Shown: piece after piece, positions 32,773 through 44,586 of the stretch
Layout of the letters: each line of letters opens with the position of its first letter
How positions within the stretch are numbered: position 1 is the stretch's first letter
Assembly: GCA_025531455.1 (NCBI GenBank)
Contig: JAMYHL010000005.1
Location: 1,116,001 to 1,180,000 of the forward strand
DNA length: 64,000 nucleotides
From: Apiotrichum sp. Y4204
Taxonomy: Eukaryota; Basidiomycota; Tremellomycetes; Trichosporonales; Trichosporonaceae
Direction of reading: 5' to 3'
The notes under the pieces: generated by a model
Databases searched by the model: none
The model's input: the letters and a program-made list of their open reading frames with translations, nothing else
What the model was told of the DNA's origin: nothing
Made by a program: the position numbers and the translations under genes

Positions 32773-35700
32773 CCCACCTGAGTGTGTTTCAGTAGTCGTC
32801 ATGAGTAGTGGCCGCAATGAGAAGTTCATGGTGAGATGCGAAACTATTCCGCAAGAGATCAGGAGTAAAAAAATACGTTCGAGGACTTTTGGTACATTGT
32901 GAGCGACGCACTGATAGCACTGAACACGCTGGATCACTCATGGACGAGACGACGACAGAGTGTCCGGTAATGTGACCACGCCGGCACGCGTTTCACTAGT
33001 CTCAATAATACGGCTCTCTCGTCAATATCCCAAACCCAAACTCTGATGCTGATCATGTGCCGTACGACAAGCGCAACAGGCACAATCGCAATCTGAGGTC
33101 GTGATCCGCGATCGAGGACCGGTCATGGGACCACGGACCCCATAGGAGCAAGGGACATCCGTGACCCAAAGCCAAAGGAAAGCGGACGCGCGGGCGGGTG
33201 TTCCTGGTCGCCACGCGGGGACGCAACTCGGTGAGCGCCGGTGCCGTGGCGGCGATGCTCGGTGCACGTATTCGGTCAACACGGACCTGTCTGCTGCGCT
33301 ACAGAGCACAACCGCGACGCCTGCTGCATGCTGCATCTAGGTCCAGGTCCCGATGGCAACCTTTTCTGGGAATTGTCCGCGCAGTCCACTGTACTCCGTG
33401 ACCCACCATTTCCTCGGTACCTTGGGTCGCCCCGAAAGTCATGTCACGCCGCAACATGCGACCGAGAACGGTTCCTACACTTCAAAGCTTGGGGTCTACT
33501 CTAATTCCAAGTACGCGACGTTGGCGCCGTTGCTGGTCAATCTCTCAGCTAACTCGTAGTGCCTGTCTCGGGAGCCAGTCGCCAGCGCGACGCGTCAATG
33601 TACAAAGTCCCTCGAGACGCGTTCGTGCTAGTGTGCTCAATTGCGGACCGCCATGGAGAGACACAAGTGGTGATGAGGAATCGTGGATCGCGAGCCAGAA
33701 ATAGCACCACGGGCCATGTTCATGGACCAATTCTACATGTGTCTCACATCCAAACGCGCGAAAAACGCGTCCAACATTAACCTGCCGCAGCCCCAGCTCT
33801 AACCCAATGCAGCTCTTAAAGCTAACAGTAACAGTCTATCTCGGCCGAAAGGCGATCACAACTACTGCGCTGCTCGCTTGATTCTGCTATTCCAGTAATG
33901 TCGAATCCGATCGCGAGTGCCACAGCGCCACGTAAGCCTCGGAAGGGCACAGAAGCAACATGGCAGAACCAAGTCTCTTCGACTCTGCGATCTGGCACTC
34001 TGGGCGCCTGACACGGTCGACACGACGCCGCAGAGCTCGACCGCTTCCTTGCGCTCCGTCGCCGCACTCCTGGATCTGGGGCCCACCGAACAGGAGCCCC
34101 GCATTCCTCACTGCCGTTACGGGCGTGGCTCGAGGGTGATGCAAGGCGACTGCCAAAGCTCCGAGGAGCGCTTTCACTTTTGCTGACGAGACTGTTGCTG
34201 ACATTCAGTCCCTCGCCGAGGCTCCAACGACCACGATCGCGATGCCCCAACAATGACGATCGTCGAGTGAGCTACATATTATTAACCGCGGCGCCTCGGC
34301 TGTGGGCTGCTCCAGCTCGCTTGCGTCGGAGCGCACACGACCGCATTCCTGACCATGACCAGCTCGGCGTCAGGAATGCAGGAACAGCGCTTTCTAACCA
34401 GCCAGGAACGGCAGTTAACGGCAATGAACGGTCTGGACAGCGACTGTGCCAAGTCGGCGAGTGCCACCCCTGCAGGGAGATACAGCCAGGCCCGCATACC
34501 TGTGCCGCATGGCCGCCATTGGTTGTTCGAAATATTCGATAACGAGTATGGTCAAGTTGGTGATCCTGCATGCAAGTCCGAACAGGTCGGAGCATCGATC
34601 AGAGACGAGAGACCGTGCGGGACGTTCGCGGCGGGGCGGTTGATGGCAAGATCCGGGTGTGCAGACGCCGCGAGACGGTCTCCGGACAGGGAACAGGGGT
34701 CGCCGACCGGGTACCCACGGCGTACCGACCACACGGCTGCGGCGGTTGCGAAAGCCCCGAACATCGGCGATGATCTCGCCCTCAACATCACAACGCCCGG
34801 GGACTGAAATTTTCTTGTCGACGGCCACCTCGGGACAAGTTAGTCGCCGTCGATACTGCAGTCTTGATGGCCGGGTTCACCGCGCCCTGTAAGTGATCTA
34901 CATTGTTCCGGACCCTTGCGGCAACTGTGGTAGTCACCGACGCCGCCGCGCCTTATCCCTGAGACGGGACAGTGATACAGTGACCGTGACCGCCTCGAGC
35001 ACGGGCCGCTTCTACACACCGAATCTGTAAAGACGGTGGAAGAGACGCTGTGAGAGCGATGAGAAATGCTCGCGGAAGGCTTATATATCGCAGACGTGTG
35101 CCATTCCCACTCCTAGACGCGAGGTCATATCTCCGAGATGTTTACACAAATGTACGAATGCACGAACCAGCGTCGAGCACGAGGGTGCGAGCGCCATTGT
35201 CTCAGTGTCGGCCAGAACGCCGTTTCGCGACCCACTTTCGATCGATGCCGCCGGGAAGGATCCGTAAAGGTGTACTTCGAGTCCGAACCCGAACCCGCGC
35301 CCTGTCACACCCTGTAAGGTTATATGCTTTTTTGGTCTTTTTGGTCTTTGATCCTTTGACCCCTTGGCCCCTGGCGGCTTCGATCCCTTATGTTCTGATC
35401 TTATCCTAATTCGTCCGCTGATATCTGTAATATTGCGCGACACCTGTTCGCGGTGGTCCAGTTTGGCTCGCGGACATCAACACAATAGAGGTCAGTCGAA
35501 GGGGAGAAGGGCCCGCAGACAGCGGACAATGGGACGGCGTAACGCCGACGTGGTCGCGCGAGAGTGGGCAACAACAAGGCAGTGGACATGCTTGACAGCC
35601 TCTAGCATACCGCAACACTGCTCGGTACACCTCCGGCAGTGTCCAACGCGGTTCCCTGGCATGTGAGCAGTGGTCTTATGGTCAGACGATCATGTTTGCA

Positions 35701-38270
35701 GCAGTACCTGCGCGATGTCCGCAATCCACAATTCACTCCGTACAATCCGCAAAGTGCCCATGTGGGAGGAGAACCCTGGGCCCCTGTCCACTCCCGGCGG
35801 TAGCCCGGCGCTGCCCGGCCCGGGCCTCAAGCGTGCGGACGTGAGACACGGGCGTGAGGCAGCTGGCCAATGGAAGGTGTGGGAGACATCGGGGCCCTCG
35901 GGACGATGCCGTCATGCCAAGTCCAAACAGGGCAGTCTCAGGCCGCATTCGCAGAGCTTGGATGGTCTCACGCGCGGTCTCACGCGCGGCCCGTCGGTGT
36001 TCTCCATCACTCCATCGCGGCCATCGCACCATGCACCATGCCCCAATCCGTACCGCCGTCATTATAATTAGCAAAAGTCAGATGACATCCCTAGGCCCTA
36101 GGCTGCTCAGGGCCTGCGCATCTTCTGTGCGGCACTGCGCACATTGGTGCGGATACCACCCATCCATCCTGCATCTCTGGGGATGCATTTCAGGCTGCAC
36201 ACCGGGGAAGCAGCGGATTGTGTTTGGTATTGTGGATGTCGCCACTGTTGTATCGCAAGCGTCTACAGCGAGCTGAGACCACCATCACAAATGTTCACCT
36301 CGCCATTTGGTTTTACCGCCGTTGGGGCGGACATGCATTCGGCCGTCGGACTCTGAGTCCGCTGAGGAGTACGTTCTCTCATCTGGTGACAAATGTCAGA
36401 CAAGTGACGGGTACGGTTGCGTGGGTGGCTGAGGTGAGGTTGCCGACGACTAAGACTAGGGGATGGGCACATGAGCCGTGTCGGTGGATCGCCGAGGGTG
36501 GGGGCGAGATTGGTCTCGAGATCTTGGATCGAGAGCCACGGTGACCGCATGGACGGGTTGCACAGACGCACTGGGCAGTGCAAAGTACTGCAAAGCACTG
36601 GCACGCTAAGCACATGGTACATGGTTCATTGTGCCAGGCACATTATTGCTGGTGGGTTCGTGCAGGGCGGCATGCCGGATGCTCCTGGAGCCTACTGGCC
36701 ATTGGGGCTGGACCCAGTTTGAGGATAACCCTCGCAACTACTGTACCACGCAATGGGCAATGGGTCTTGCTCGCTGCCGTAGGCCGCATGCAGGGCCTCA
36801 GCCATCCATGAACCCATCTGGCCATCCAACAAACTTTGCAGCAACGTGAAGCGATCGCGCGTGGTAATCTGAGTTGCGGCATGTCGGGGGGGAGCATGTC
36901 CTGCTGACACAAGGGATCATCATTGTCATCATCGGTCGGCATTGCTCCGCTGCCCCACCTGTGTAGCCTGAGACTTTCTTGGCCGGTTCGGTCCTTTCGC
37001 TAACGCGGGAGAGCGCCAGGGGGAATTACTCCCAGGGCATTTGCAGGGCCTGCAGGGTATGTAGAGGGGTTGGACGACACATGTGGGGCTTGTTCTACCG
37101 GATGTAGGACATTGTTTTTTATTGATTTTATTCTTGTCCTGTGCTGTACGGATCTCTCATCTCTCATCACTCCTCCTCCGTGCATCTGGGCATGTTGCGT
37201 CACAAAATCTCGCTAAACAAGACGAGCTAGAGAGGTCTTTCGGCTCAGCTGAGGTGCATACGTATTTATTTTTTATTATTACTTATTCTTGCGGGTGCCT
37301 TGCCTTTGGCCTTGGGCCTTGCGCGCTGTCTTTCTCTGGTCGTTAGCGCGTTGCTCAGATCGCCCGCCAGCCTTTTTTAGCTTCTCCGCGTTCCGTGGCT
37401 CTGTAGCTCTGTTTTAGGTCTTGTGCTTCGTGCGGCGCTGCTCGTGCGGGCCCAAACCTGCCGCAGTCGGCCCCCGCACTTGGGGGTCAACCGCGCGCTA
37501 GTCTACTCTCGGCGCTCTCGCTCTCTTCGGACTGGGTTCCAAGGGGGGGGGGAAAGGAGGGGAGGGCTGTCGAGGGATGGCGAAAGGGGGACACCGAGGG
37601 GCCCGAGAGGGGTACCTGGGGGCACCTCGCCCTCAATCGAGGCTACAGCCATTCTTGACAATCACTCACAGGGCGTGCCTGCTGCCCGCCATCAGACCAG
37701 AGGCAAAGAAAGAGACCAGAGGGTCCCAGAGGATGATCAGATGAGCTTTGCTGGGACACTGCCTACTACGCGTCTCCTCTCATTTTCTCAGGCTCTGCAG
37801 CATCAACCCCTTGCGTCCTCGTCCTCTAGGCTGCTTTTTGTCTGCAAGGTTTGGCCCAGCTCGACCCGGATGGGGCATGCAAGCGGGTCTCGGGTTCGCG
37901 AGTCCTCTCTCGGCCTTGCCTTGCGGGCTTTGCCGCATCCGGCACCATGCCTGAGGAGCTTGAACGATTTGCCTTTTCGTTTGCGGCCATCTCGTCGGGG
38001 GAGTCGGGGCCACATTGGCCGGTTGCGCGCTCTTGCGTCTCTATTTGCGCTTGTTGTTGGGTTCCCCCCCTTCTTCCCTGTTGCGTACCGGCCGAGACAA
38101 AGCTCTAGGTGGGACAGCTGAGACGACCCACACACAAATCTCAGCTGACACCTTGCCGCAACCGGGCCTGCCACTGCCTCTCAGATGGCGGACGCACTCG
38201 ACGCACTCGCTCGACATGCGATCCCCGTAGGACCCGTGGGTCCCTGTGGGTCCCGCAGAGCACCCCGTCC
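32773..38270. other. 5.5-kb region without a convincing gene
   Basis: No frame here shows a recognisable domain, and none could be joined into a plausible spliced gene. Visible pieces: a duplicated GGTCTCACGCGC near 35963-35988; a CCCTAGGCCCTAGG palindrome near 36091; a T-rich segment near 37110-37330; a G-rich run near 37540-37570; and TTTTTGGTCTTTTTGGTCTTTG near 35330-35350. Part of it is presumably promoter for the hexose transporter. A noncoding RNA is possible but unsupported. Confidence 0.5.
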
Positions 38271-38278
38271 TATATAAA
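38271..38278 (+). promoter_or_regulatory. TATA box of the hexose transporter gene
   Basis: TATATAAA lies about 135 nt before the proposed split start codon. No ATG occurs between it and the splice donor at 38414. Confidence 0.65.
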
Positions 38279-38412
38279 CATCCCCCCCGGGGTGACCATC
38301 GTGATCTCTTCCTCCGTAACTGTCCTCCCCCAGACACCAGGCGAACACAAAGGTCGTAGACAACCTCGACACCCCCTTACTCGCCAGCAACACTCAAGCA
38401 AGACTTGTAACC

Positions 38413-40579
38413 AGTGAGTCACTCCCCCCCAGCCTGATTCCCGCTCTTCGGCTCCCATCGATTCAAAGCCATCCGCCGGGTGGCGGAAACATTGGCGTCG
38501 TCCCCCGATCTGCACTGTTCTGTGATGCTCTTTCCGGCGCTCCCGGAGACTGTAGAGCAAATCCATGTGTACTGTACCAAAGTGGCCGCCATTCCAGCGA
38601 TCCCACATTCCCGCCCTTCGTTCATCTGAGCGATCGTGTGGACGTAAATTCCGCGACTCCGTCCCGATCTCCTTCCGTCACAAGTCCTCTTTACTAACAT
38701 TGCAGTGGGCGTAGACGCCGACAATGTCGCCAACCGGAACGTCGTGAACGCGGCCGGCGGTGTGCACCCCGACCGCGTCGAGGCGCCCGTCACCGTCAAG
38801 GCCTACCTCGCGTGTGCCTTCGCTGCCTTTGGTGGTATTTTCTTCGGTTTCGACTCTGGTGAGTTGCATGCCTTTCTGTGGTAGATCCCAACGTGCACGA
38901 GCTCACATATACCAGGTTACATTAACGGTGTTCTTGCCATGACCTATGTCAAGGAGCACTTTTGGCCCCAGAAGAACAACCCCGACCCGGCTCTGAGGAA
39001 CCCGGGCGGAGAGAAGGCTATGCCCGAGAGCACGAGTTCGCTCATCGTCTCCATTCTTTCTGCCGGTACTTTCATTGGTGCTCTTATCGCTGGTGACCTT
39101 GCCGACTACTTTGGTCGTCGTACCACCATCATCGCGGGCTGTGGTGTGTTCTCCATTGGTATCATCCTGCAGACCGCCGCCACTGGCTTCAAGCTCCTCG
39201 TCGCTGGCCGTGCCATTGCTGGTGTCGGTGTCGGATTCGTCTCGGCCATCATTATTCTGTGAGTACTTATAACCCGCTGAGCCAGCGCGGCGGCTGACAT
39301 CCTCAAGGTACATGTCCGAGATTGCTCCCCGCAAGGTCCGCGGTGCGCTCGTTTCCGGCTACCAGTTCTGCATTACCATTGGTCTTCTCCTCGCTTCTTG
39401 CGTGACCTACGCCACTGAGAAGCGCACCGACGCCAACTCGTACCGCATCCCCATTGCCCTTCAGTTTGCCTGGGCTGGTATCCTTGCTATCGGTCTCTTC
39501 TTCCTCCCGGAATCTCCTCGTTACTTCGTGAACCGTGGCCGGCCCGACCGTGCTGCCAAGGCTCTCGCTCGTATCCGTGGCCAGCCCGAGGACTCGCACT
39601 ACATTACCGACGAGCTCGCCGAGATCGTTGCCAACTACGAGTACGAGAGGTCGCTCACCCCCAAGACCGGTTACTTCTCCTCGTGGGCTGCTTGCTTCAA
39701 GGGTGGTCTCCGTCGCCCCAACTCGAACCTCCGTCTCACCATCCTCGGCACTTCGATGCAGATGATGCAGCAGTGGACTGGTGTCAACTTCATTTTCTAC
39801 TTCGGCACTGAGTTCTTGTGAGTACAACAGACTGCTCGAGAGGACCGTCGCGCTAACGGGCCCAGCAAGCAGATTGGCACCATCAAGAACCCCTTCCTGA
39901 TGTCGCTCATTACCACCCTCGTCAACGTGTGCTCGACTCCTGTGTCATTCTACACCATTGAGAAGTTTGGTCGTCGTCCCCTACTCATCATTGGCGCCCT
40001 TGGTATGCTCATCTGCGAGTTCATCGTCGCTCTCATTGGTACCATCAAGGACAACGACGCGACCATCGCCAAGGTCCAGATCGCTTTCATCTGTATCTAC
40101 ATCTTCTGGTTCGCTTCGACCTGGGGTCCTGGTGCTTGGGTCGTTATCGGCGAGATCTTCCCGATTCCCATCCGTGCCCGTGGTGTTGCTCTTTCCACCG
40201 CCTCGAACTGGCTCTGGAACTGCGTGAGTGTTGCGGACACGTTTGCTCCGATTGTTGCTGACCACATTAGATCATCGCTGTCATCACCCCCTACCTCGTC
40301 GGTGCGAACAAGGCCAACCTTCGTTCCAAGGTCTTCTGGATCTGGTTCGGCACTTGCTGCTGCTGCGCCGTCTACGCCTACCTGTTCGTCTGGGAGACCA
40401 AGGGCCTCACTCTTGAGCAGGTCGACCGCATGATGGAGGAGTGCGGTTCCCCTCGTCGCTCGGCCGGCTGGCAGCCCACTTCCAGCTTCACCGAGCGCCG
40501 TGCCTCCAAGGCTGTCGGTGGCGACAAGTTCAACGACACCGTGCAGCACGAGAAGCTCAACGCTGCCGAGAACGTCTAA
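38413..40579 (+). CDS. MFS hexose transporter, start codon split by an intron
   Basis: Exons 38413 (the A of ATG), 38706-38858, 38916-39258, 39308-39817, 39866-40223 and 40271-40579 give 557 aa, standard for the sugar porter family. No in-frame ATG lies in the 5' part of exon 2; joining A|GTGAGT to the TTGCAG|TGGGC acceptor makes ATG-GGC and keeps frame. Sugar-porter motifs are FFGFDSGYINGV (TM1), DYFGRRTT, GRAIAGVGVGFVS, PRKVRGALVSGYQ, PESPRYFVNRGR, QQWTGVNFIFYFG (TM7), EKFGRRPLLI and ETKGLTLEQVDRM after TM12. The tail has no long signalling extension, so a transporter rather than a sensor is likely. It should act in the plasma membrane; substrate (glucose, xylose or other) cannot be read. 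The 292-nt first intron is unusually long for this genome. Confidence 0.88.
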
Positions 40580-41205
40580 GCGTGAACTTTGGTTTAGTTT
40601 ACTCTATCTCTCTCTCTCCGGGACGGTGAACGTTGCAGGCCCCTAATCCCTTCCCGTATGTGGCCCTAGGTATCGATGTAGTATCAGACGACAATGAATG
40701 TCAAATTGCTTGTCCTATTACGTGTGTCGTGTGTTTTGTCAAGCCATCCAGTGGTGCAGCGGGTCGACCGAACAAGCGGTTATGAGGGTGTGCGCCGTCA
40801 CCACTCAGCCTCCCAAACACGGTATGTGGAATGGTGCGTTGACCGATCATGGCGAATCCTCTCACCGAAGCAACGTCCGTGGACTGCTCTTCAGTTGAAT
40901 CGGTGAGCTGACATATCGCTAGTATAGTGGCAGGAGACGCGGGCCTTCATCAAATGTTTTGCTGGTCACCAACGTGTCAGCATGCCCGCGTTGTGCTTGA
41001 TCATGCGATCACAGCCACAACTTTGTTTTGAATGGCTGGCTCTCGGGATGGAAATGCACCCCCAAGAGTGGCTCGTTAGTCCGCCACAATCCGGAAAATG
41101 CCGAGCCCGCCACCAGCCAACAGCCTCCCAACGTCAACAACAAGTCGACAGACTACCACAAACACCTCACTCACCACCAACCACCCGCTCCATCCGCACG
41201 GCAGT
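40580..41205 (+). other. Intergenic: hexose transporter 3' flank and NAT9 promoter
   Basis: TCTATCTCTCTCTCTC follows the transporter stop. The part before the next gene is A/C-rich (CAACAACAAG, CACCAACC). No gene is seen. Confidence 0.5.
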
Positions 41206-42075
41206 ATGCGAATAAATGAGAACACGATAGTCTGCGGCGACCGGGCCATCCTCGTGCCGTACAGGTTGGTCTGCTCAATTCCCCACTGATGCACCTTCTG
41301 ACAATCTCACGTAGACGCGAACATGTCCCCGTGGGCAATCCCGCTAGAGAAACGCAGCTCACGGCAGACATACCACGAGTGGATGAAGTCGCCGGAACTT
41401 CTCGAGCTCACAGCGTCCGAGCCGCTGAGCTTTGACGCCGAGGTCGAGATGCAGCGTGCGTCTCGGAGAAGAAGCCGGACTGACAGCAGAGAAATGGCAT
41501 CTTGACGAGGATAGTGCGTCTTGCCGCTCCATCAGGCACTGATCGCAGAACTGACATTTATCGTCCTTGCGCGCCCGGACAACCTGCCCGCAACGACCCA
41601 CCGCCTCCTCTCTCCCGCGCAGATCGCACAGTGCCGCATGGTCGGCGACGTCAACCTCTTCTTGCCGAACGGAACGGCCGACGACGCCGAGTGCGAGATC
41701 ATGATAGCTGGTGGGGAATATCCGCTTGTCATCTAACGGTACAGAGAAAGAGTATCGCCGGAAGGGAATCGCCGTCGAGGCGTTAACCCTCTTGTAAGGA
41801 CCAGAGCTCTACGCCGCAGCGCTGACAGCAGCCTCACGTACGCAGTACACACGCTAGGCGTTGCGCCGCACAACCTCATAGCGCGCATCGGCACGGCGAA
41901 CACGGCGTCCATCGCGCTCTTTGAGCGCCTGGGATTCGGTAAAGTCCGCGTTGTCGAGGTGTTCAGCGAGGCGGAGATGCGCTGGGGATGGAAGGGCGAA
42001 GGCGAGTCTGTGTCCGCAGATGGGGCGTGGCCTGCCTCGGTGCTTGAGGGGCGCACGGGGCCGTATGAGGCGTGA
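41206..42075 (+). CDS. NAT9: NAT9-like GNAT N-acetyltransferase
   Basis: Seven small exons (41206-41264, 41315-41330, 41368-41455, 41490-41513, 41549-41710, 41745-41793, 41832-42075) give 213 aa, close to other NAT9 proteins. The order of conserved segments matches the family: MRINENT at the start, then ILVPYR, YHEWMKSPELLELTASEPL, LDEDKLTFIVL, MVGDVNLFL, AECEIMIA, EYRRKGIAVEAL (the acetyl-CoA-binding R-x-x-G-x-A segment), and RIGTANTASIALFERLGF. GNAT enzymes move acetyl from acetyl-CoA to an amine; NAT9 in animals has been linked to tubulin and microtubule stability, but the substrate here is unknown. Exons of 16 and 24 nt and introns of 34-38 nt make this gene easy to miss. Confidence 0.9.
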
Positions 42076-42747
42076 GGCGTGTAATGGATGCATTTCGTCT
42101 TTGATTACCGCCATTGATCAACGGAGTAGGTACAGAGATGCTCACCAAGGTGTCCAACATCTCGATCCCTACGCATCGACGTCATTCCTCTGCCCACTTG
42201 TTTCCTAGCCCTCTGGCAAACCTCGATGGACTAGCTGTAGCGCTACCGACTCGGTCTTCCCATTATGGTCGATGAGTCACACTACCTCATTCCATCTTTC
42301 CATCGCAACGGCCAGCTCCGACAGGAAAAAGGACCTAATCTAGTGGCCGACGCTCACGCCGCTGGGATTGTTGGTAGCCGATGCCTCTCGCAATCACATG
42401 TCGCCCACTCGGTGTCCAATATGCCGAGGACCGACGGCAAGTCACGGCATTCGCAGGCATCCACTGCTCCTCTGCGAGTCTCTCTGGCTTTCGTCTCGGA
42501 CTCTCCGACTGAGGCCTCTCGGCGTCCTTCTAGACTCTATGAGGTACATGCTGCACGTGTCGCGACGTGGGGTTGCAGTGGCGGCGTGGGAAGTGGGGTA
42601 CTCGGTGTACATTTCACCGACACGCAAAGTAACATGCCGTTGATGACCCCAGTTGCAGAGGCACGACGACCTCGGCGAGTGATATAAATCCCAGCCCCGC
42701 GGGGCCCATTGCCCTCCACTCTACCTTGACTTGTATATCTGACAGCC
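42076..42747 (+). other. Promoter region of the quinate-permease-like gene
   Basis: 672 bp between NAT9 and the next transporter. Apart from the TATA box at 42683 nothing distinct is seen. Confidence 0.55.
42683..42688 (+). promoter_or_regulatory. TATA box of the quinate-permease-like gene
   Basis: GATATAAATC sits about 60 nt before the ATG at 42748, a plausible core-promoter distance. Confidence 0.6.
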
Positions 42748-44586
42748 ATGGGCGGGTTCCACCGTGTCGAAGACCGCCCGACGCCGGCGTGCGTGTACAA
42801 TGCCCGCGTCTACTTCCTCGCTGTTGTGTGTGGTGAGTAACTGTACTGCTGATTCGGCGCTGACGATACAGGTATGGGCGCAATTACATTTGGATATGTG
42901 AGTGCCTCCGACCTCCTGGCCCACTGGTTGCTCACGCAGTTAGGACGGTGCATTCATCGGCACCACCATCGCGCGCGACTCGTTCAAGATTGCAATGGGC
43001 ATCAACCACCTCACAAAGGCACAGCAGACGGCCAACACGACAAACCTCACGTCCACGTTTACCGGATCCGCGTTCTTTGGTGCTGTCTTTGCGTGGCCGA
43101 GTAAGTTTGAAGCCAGGACCAACTGGGCAACGACTGACTCCCAGTCATGGAGTTCTTTGGGCGAAAGCGACCGATGCAGATTTCCGCTTTCCTCTTCAAT
43201 GTCGGCGCGATTCTCATGACGGTCACCAAGCACAGTCTTGATTTAATCTATGCCGGGCGCGCAATTACTGGCTTCGCAGTCGGTATCCTCACCGCTGTCA
43301 TCCCGACCTTTATCTCCGAGTTCTCCCCGCCCGCCATCCGCGGGCAGCTCACGGGTTTCTTCGAGATCGCGTACCAGACCGGCAGTCTTATCGGCTTCTG
43401 GATAAACTACGGCATCTCATCGCACATGGACGTCTCGAAGGACTCGTCGTGGCGCACGGCCATGGCGGTCCAACTCATCCCTGGGGGCCTGCTCGCGTTT
43501 GGCTCGATCATCCTCAAGGAGTCGCCCGGCTGGCTCCTCCGCAAGGGCCGCGACGAGGAGGCGTACCGAGTCCTTAGCTACATCCGCAAACTCCCCGAGG
43601 ACCACACTTATATCCAGGAGGAAGTAGCCCTCGCGCGCATGGTGATCGACCAGGAACGCGAGCTTACCGGTGGAAGAACTGGCGTGTGGGCGTACTTTGT
43701 CGGCGCGGTGCGTCAGCTCCAGAAGCCGGATATCCGACACCGTATTGTCGTTCTCTTCACAATGTTCATTCTCATGAATATGTCGGGTATGTCAGATGGA
43801 GTGCCAGAAGTTCCAGTGGCTGGTAGCTGACATGCAGGTGCCGTCGTGATCAACTACTACAGTCCGACACTCTTCAAGGCTGTGGGCATTGACGCTGCCA
43901 ACATCTTCCTCTACACCGGCTACTACGGTCTCGTCAAGGCGTTTGGAGCCATCACCTTCTGTTTCTGGATCGTCGACCGTGCTGGGCGTCGCCTTCCGTG
44001 GCTGCTGTCGTCGATGAGCTGCGCCATCTGTCTGTTCTACATCGGCGCCTACATTGCAATTGCAAAGCCCGAGGAGGCCGGCGTCCATTCGCCGTCCTCG
44101 CACAGGGCGGGCCAGGGCGCCGTGGCGGCCATCATGCTCTACTCGTGGTTCTGGAGCTGGGGCGGCAACTCGCTCGCGTGGATCGTCTCGGCCGAAATGT
44201 TCCCCATCTCTCTCCGCTCAATCACGGGCGCGTTTGGTGCCTCGACACAGTGGCTCTCGTCCTTTGCCGCCACCATGTCCGCGCCGCACATGCAGGTCGC
44301 GATCGGCTACGGCATGTTCCTCTTCTACGGCGCGTGCTGCGTCCTCACATTTATCCAGGTGTGGTTCTGGATTCCAGACACGAAGGGTATTCCGATCGAG
44401 TGCATGGGCCCGCTGTTCGGCGGCCGCAGCAAACACATGCAGTTCCGTCAAAAGAAGATCTTCCCACCTGATGGGATTCCCCCGATGCCAGAGGAGGTGA
44501 CGCGCGTGCACGACGCGCACAAGCAGGACGAGCTGGCGGGCGACGAAAAGGCCGAGGTCCACCACGACGAGGGGAGGATGGTATGA
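42748..44586 (+). CDS. MFS sugar/quinate-permease-like transporter
   Basis: Exons 42748-42832, 42872-42897, 42944-43100, 43145-43786 and 43838-44586 give 552 aa. The opening VEDRPTPACVYNARVYFLAV followed by FGYDGAFIGTTIARDSF is the pattern of fungal quinate permeases (QutD/Qa-y) within the sugar porter family. Others: EFFGRKRPMQ, GRAITGFAVGILTAV, PPAIRGQLTGFFE, ESPGWLLRKGRDEEA, NYYSPTLFKAVGI, VSAEMFPISLRS, PDTKGIPIECMGPLF. Twelve membrane segments are expected, with cytosolic ends. The C-terminal tail is charged (EVHHDEGRMV end). Import of quinate, a sugar acid or a related ring compound is the best guess; a plain sugar cannot be excluded. Exon 2 is only 26 nt. Confidence 0.88.

Noticed and set aside
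34355..34807. 150-codon plus-strand frame starting with ATG
   Set aside because: No recognisable domain or codon bias like the neighbours; kept only as part of the unexplained 5.5-kb region.
37423..38121. 232-codon plus-strand frame upstream of the hexose transporter
   Set aside because: Arg/Ser/Pro-rich composition expected from GC-rich DNA, no motif, and it lies in the probable promoter.
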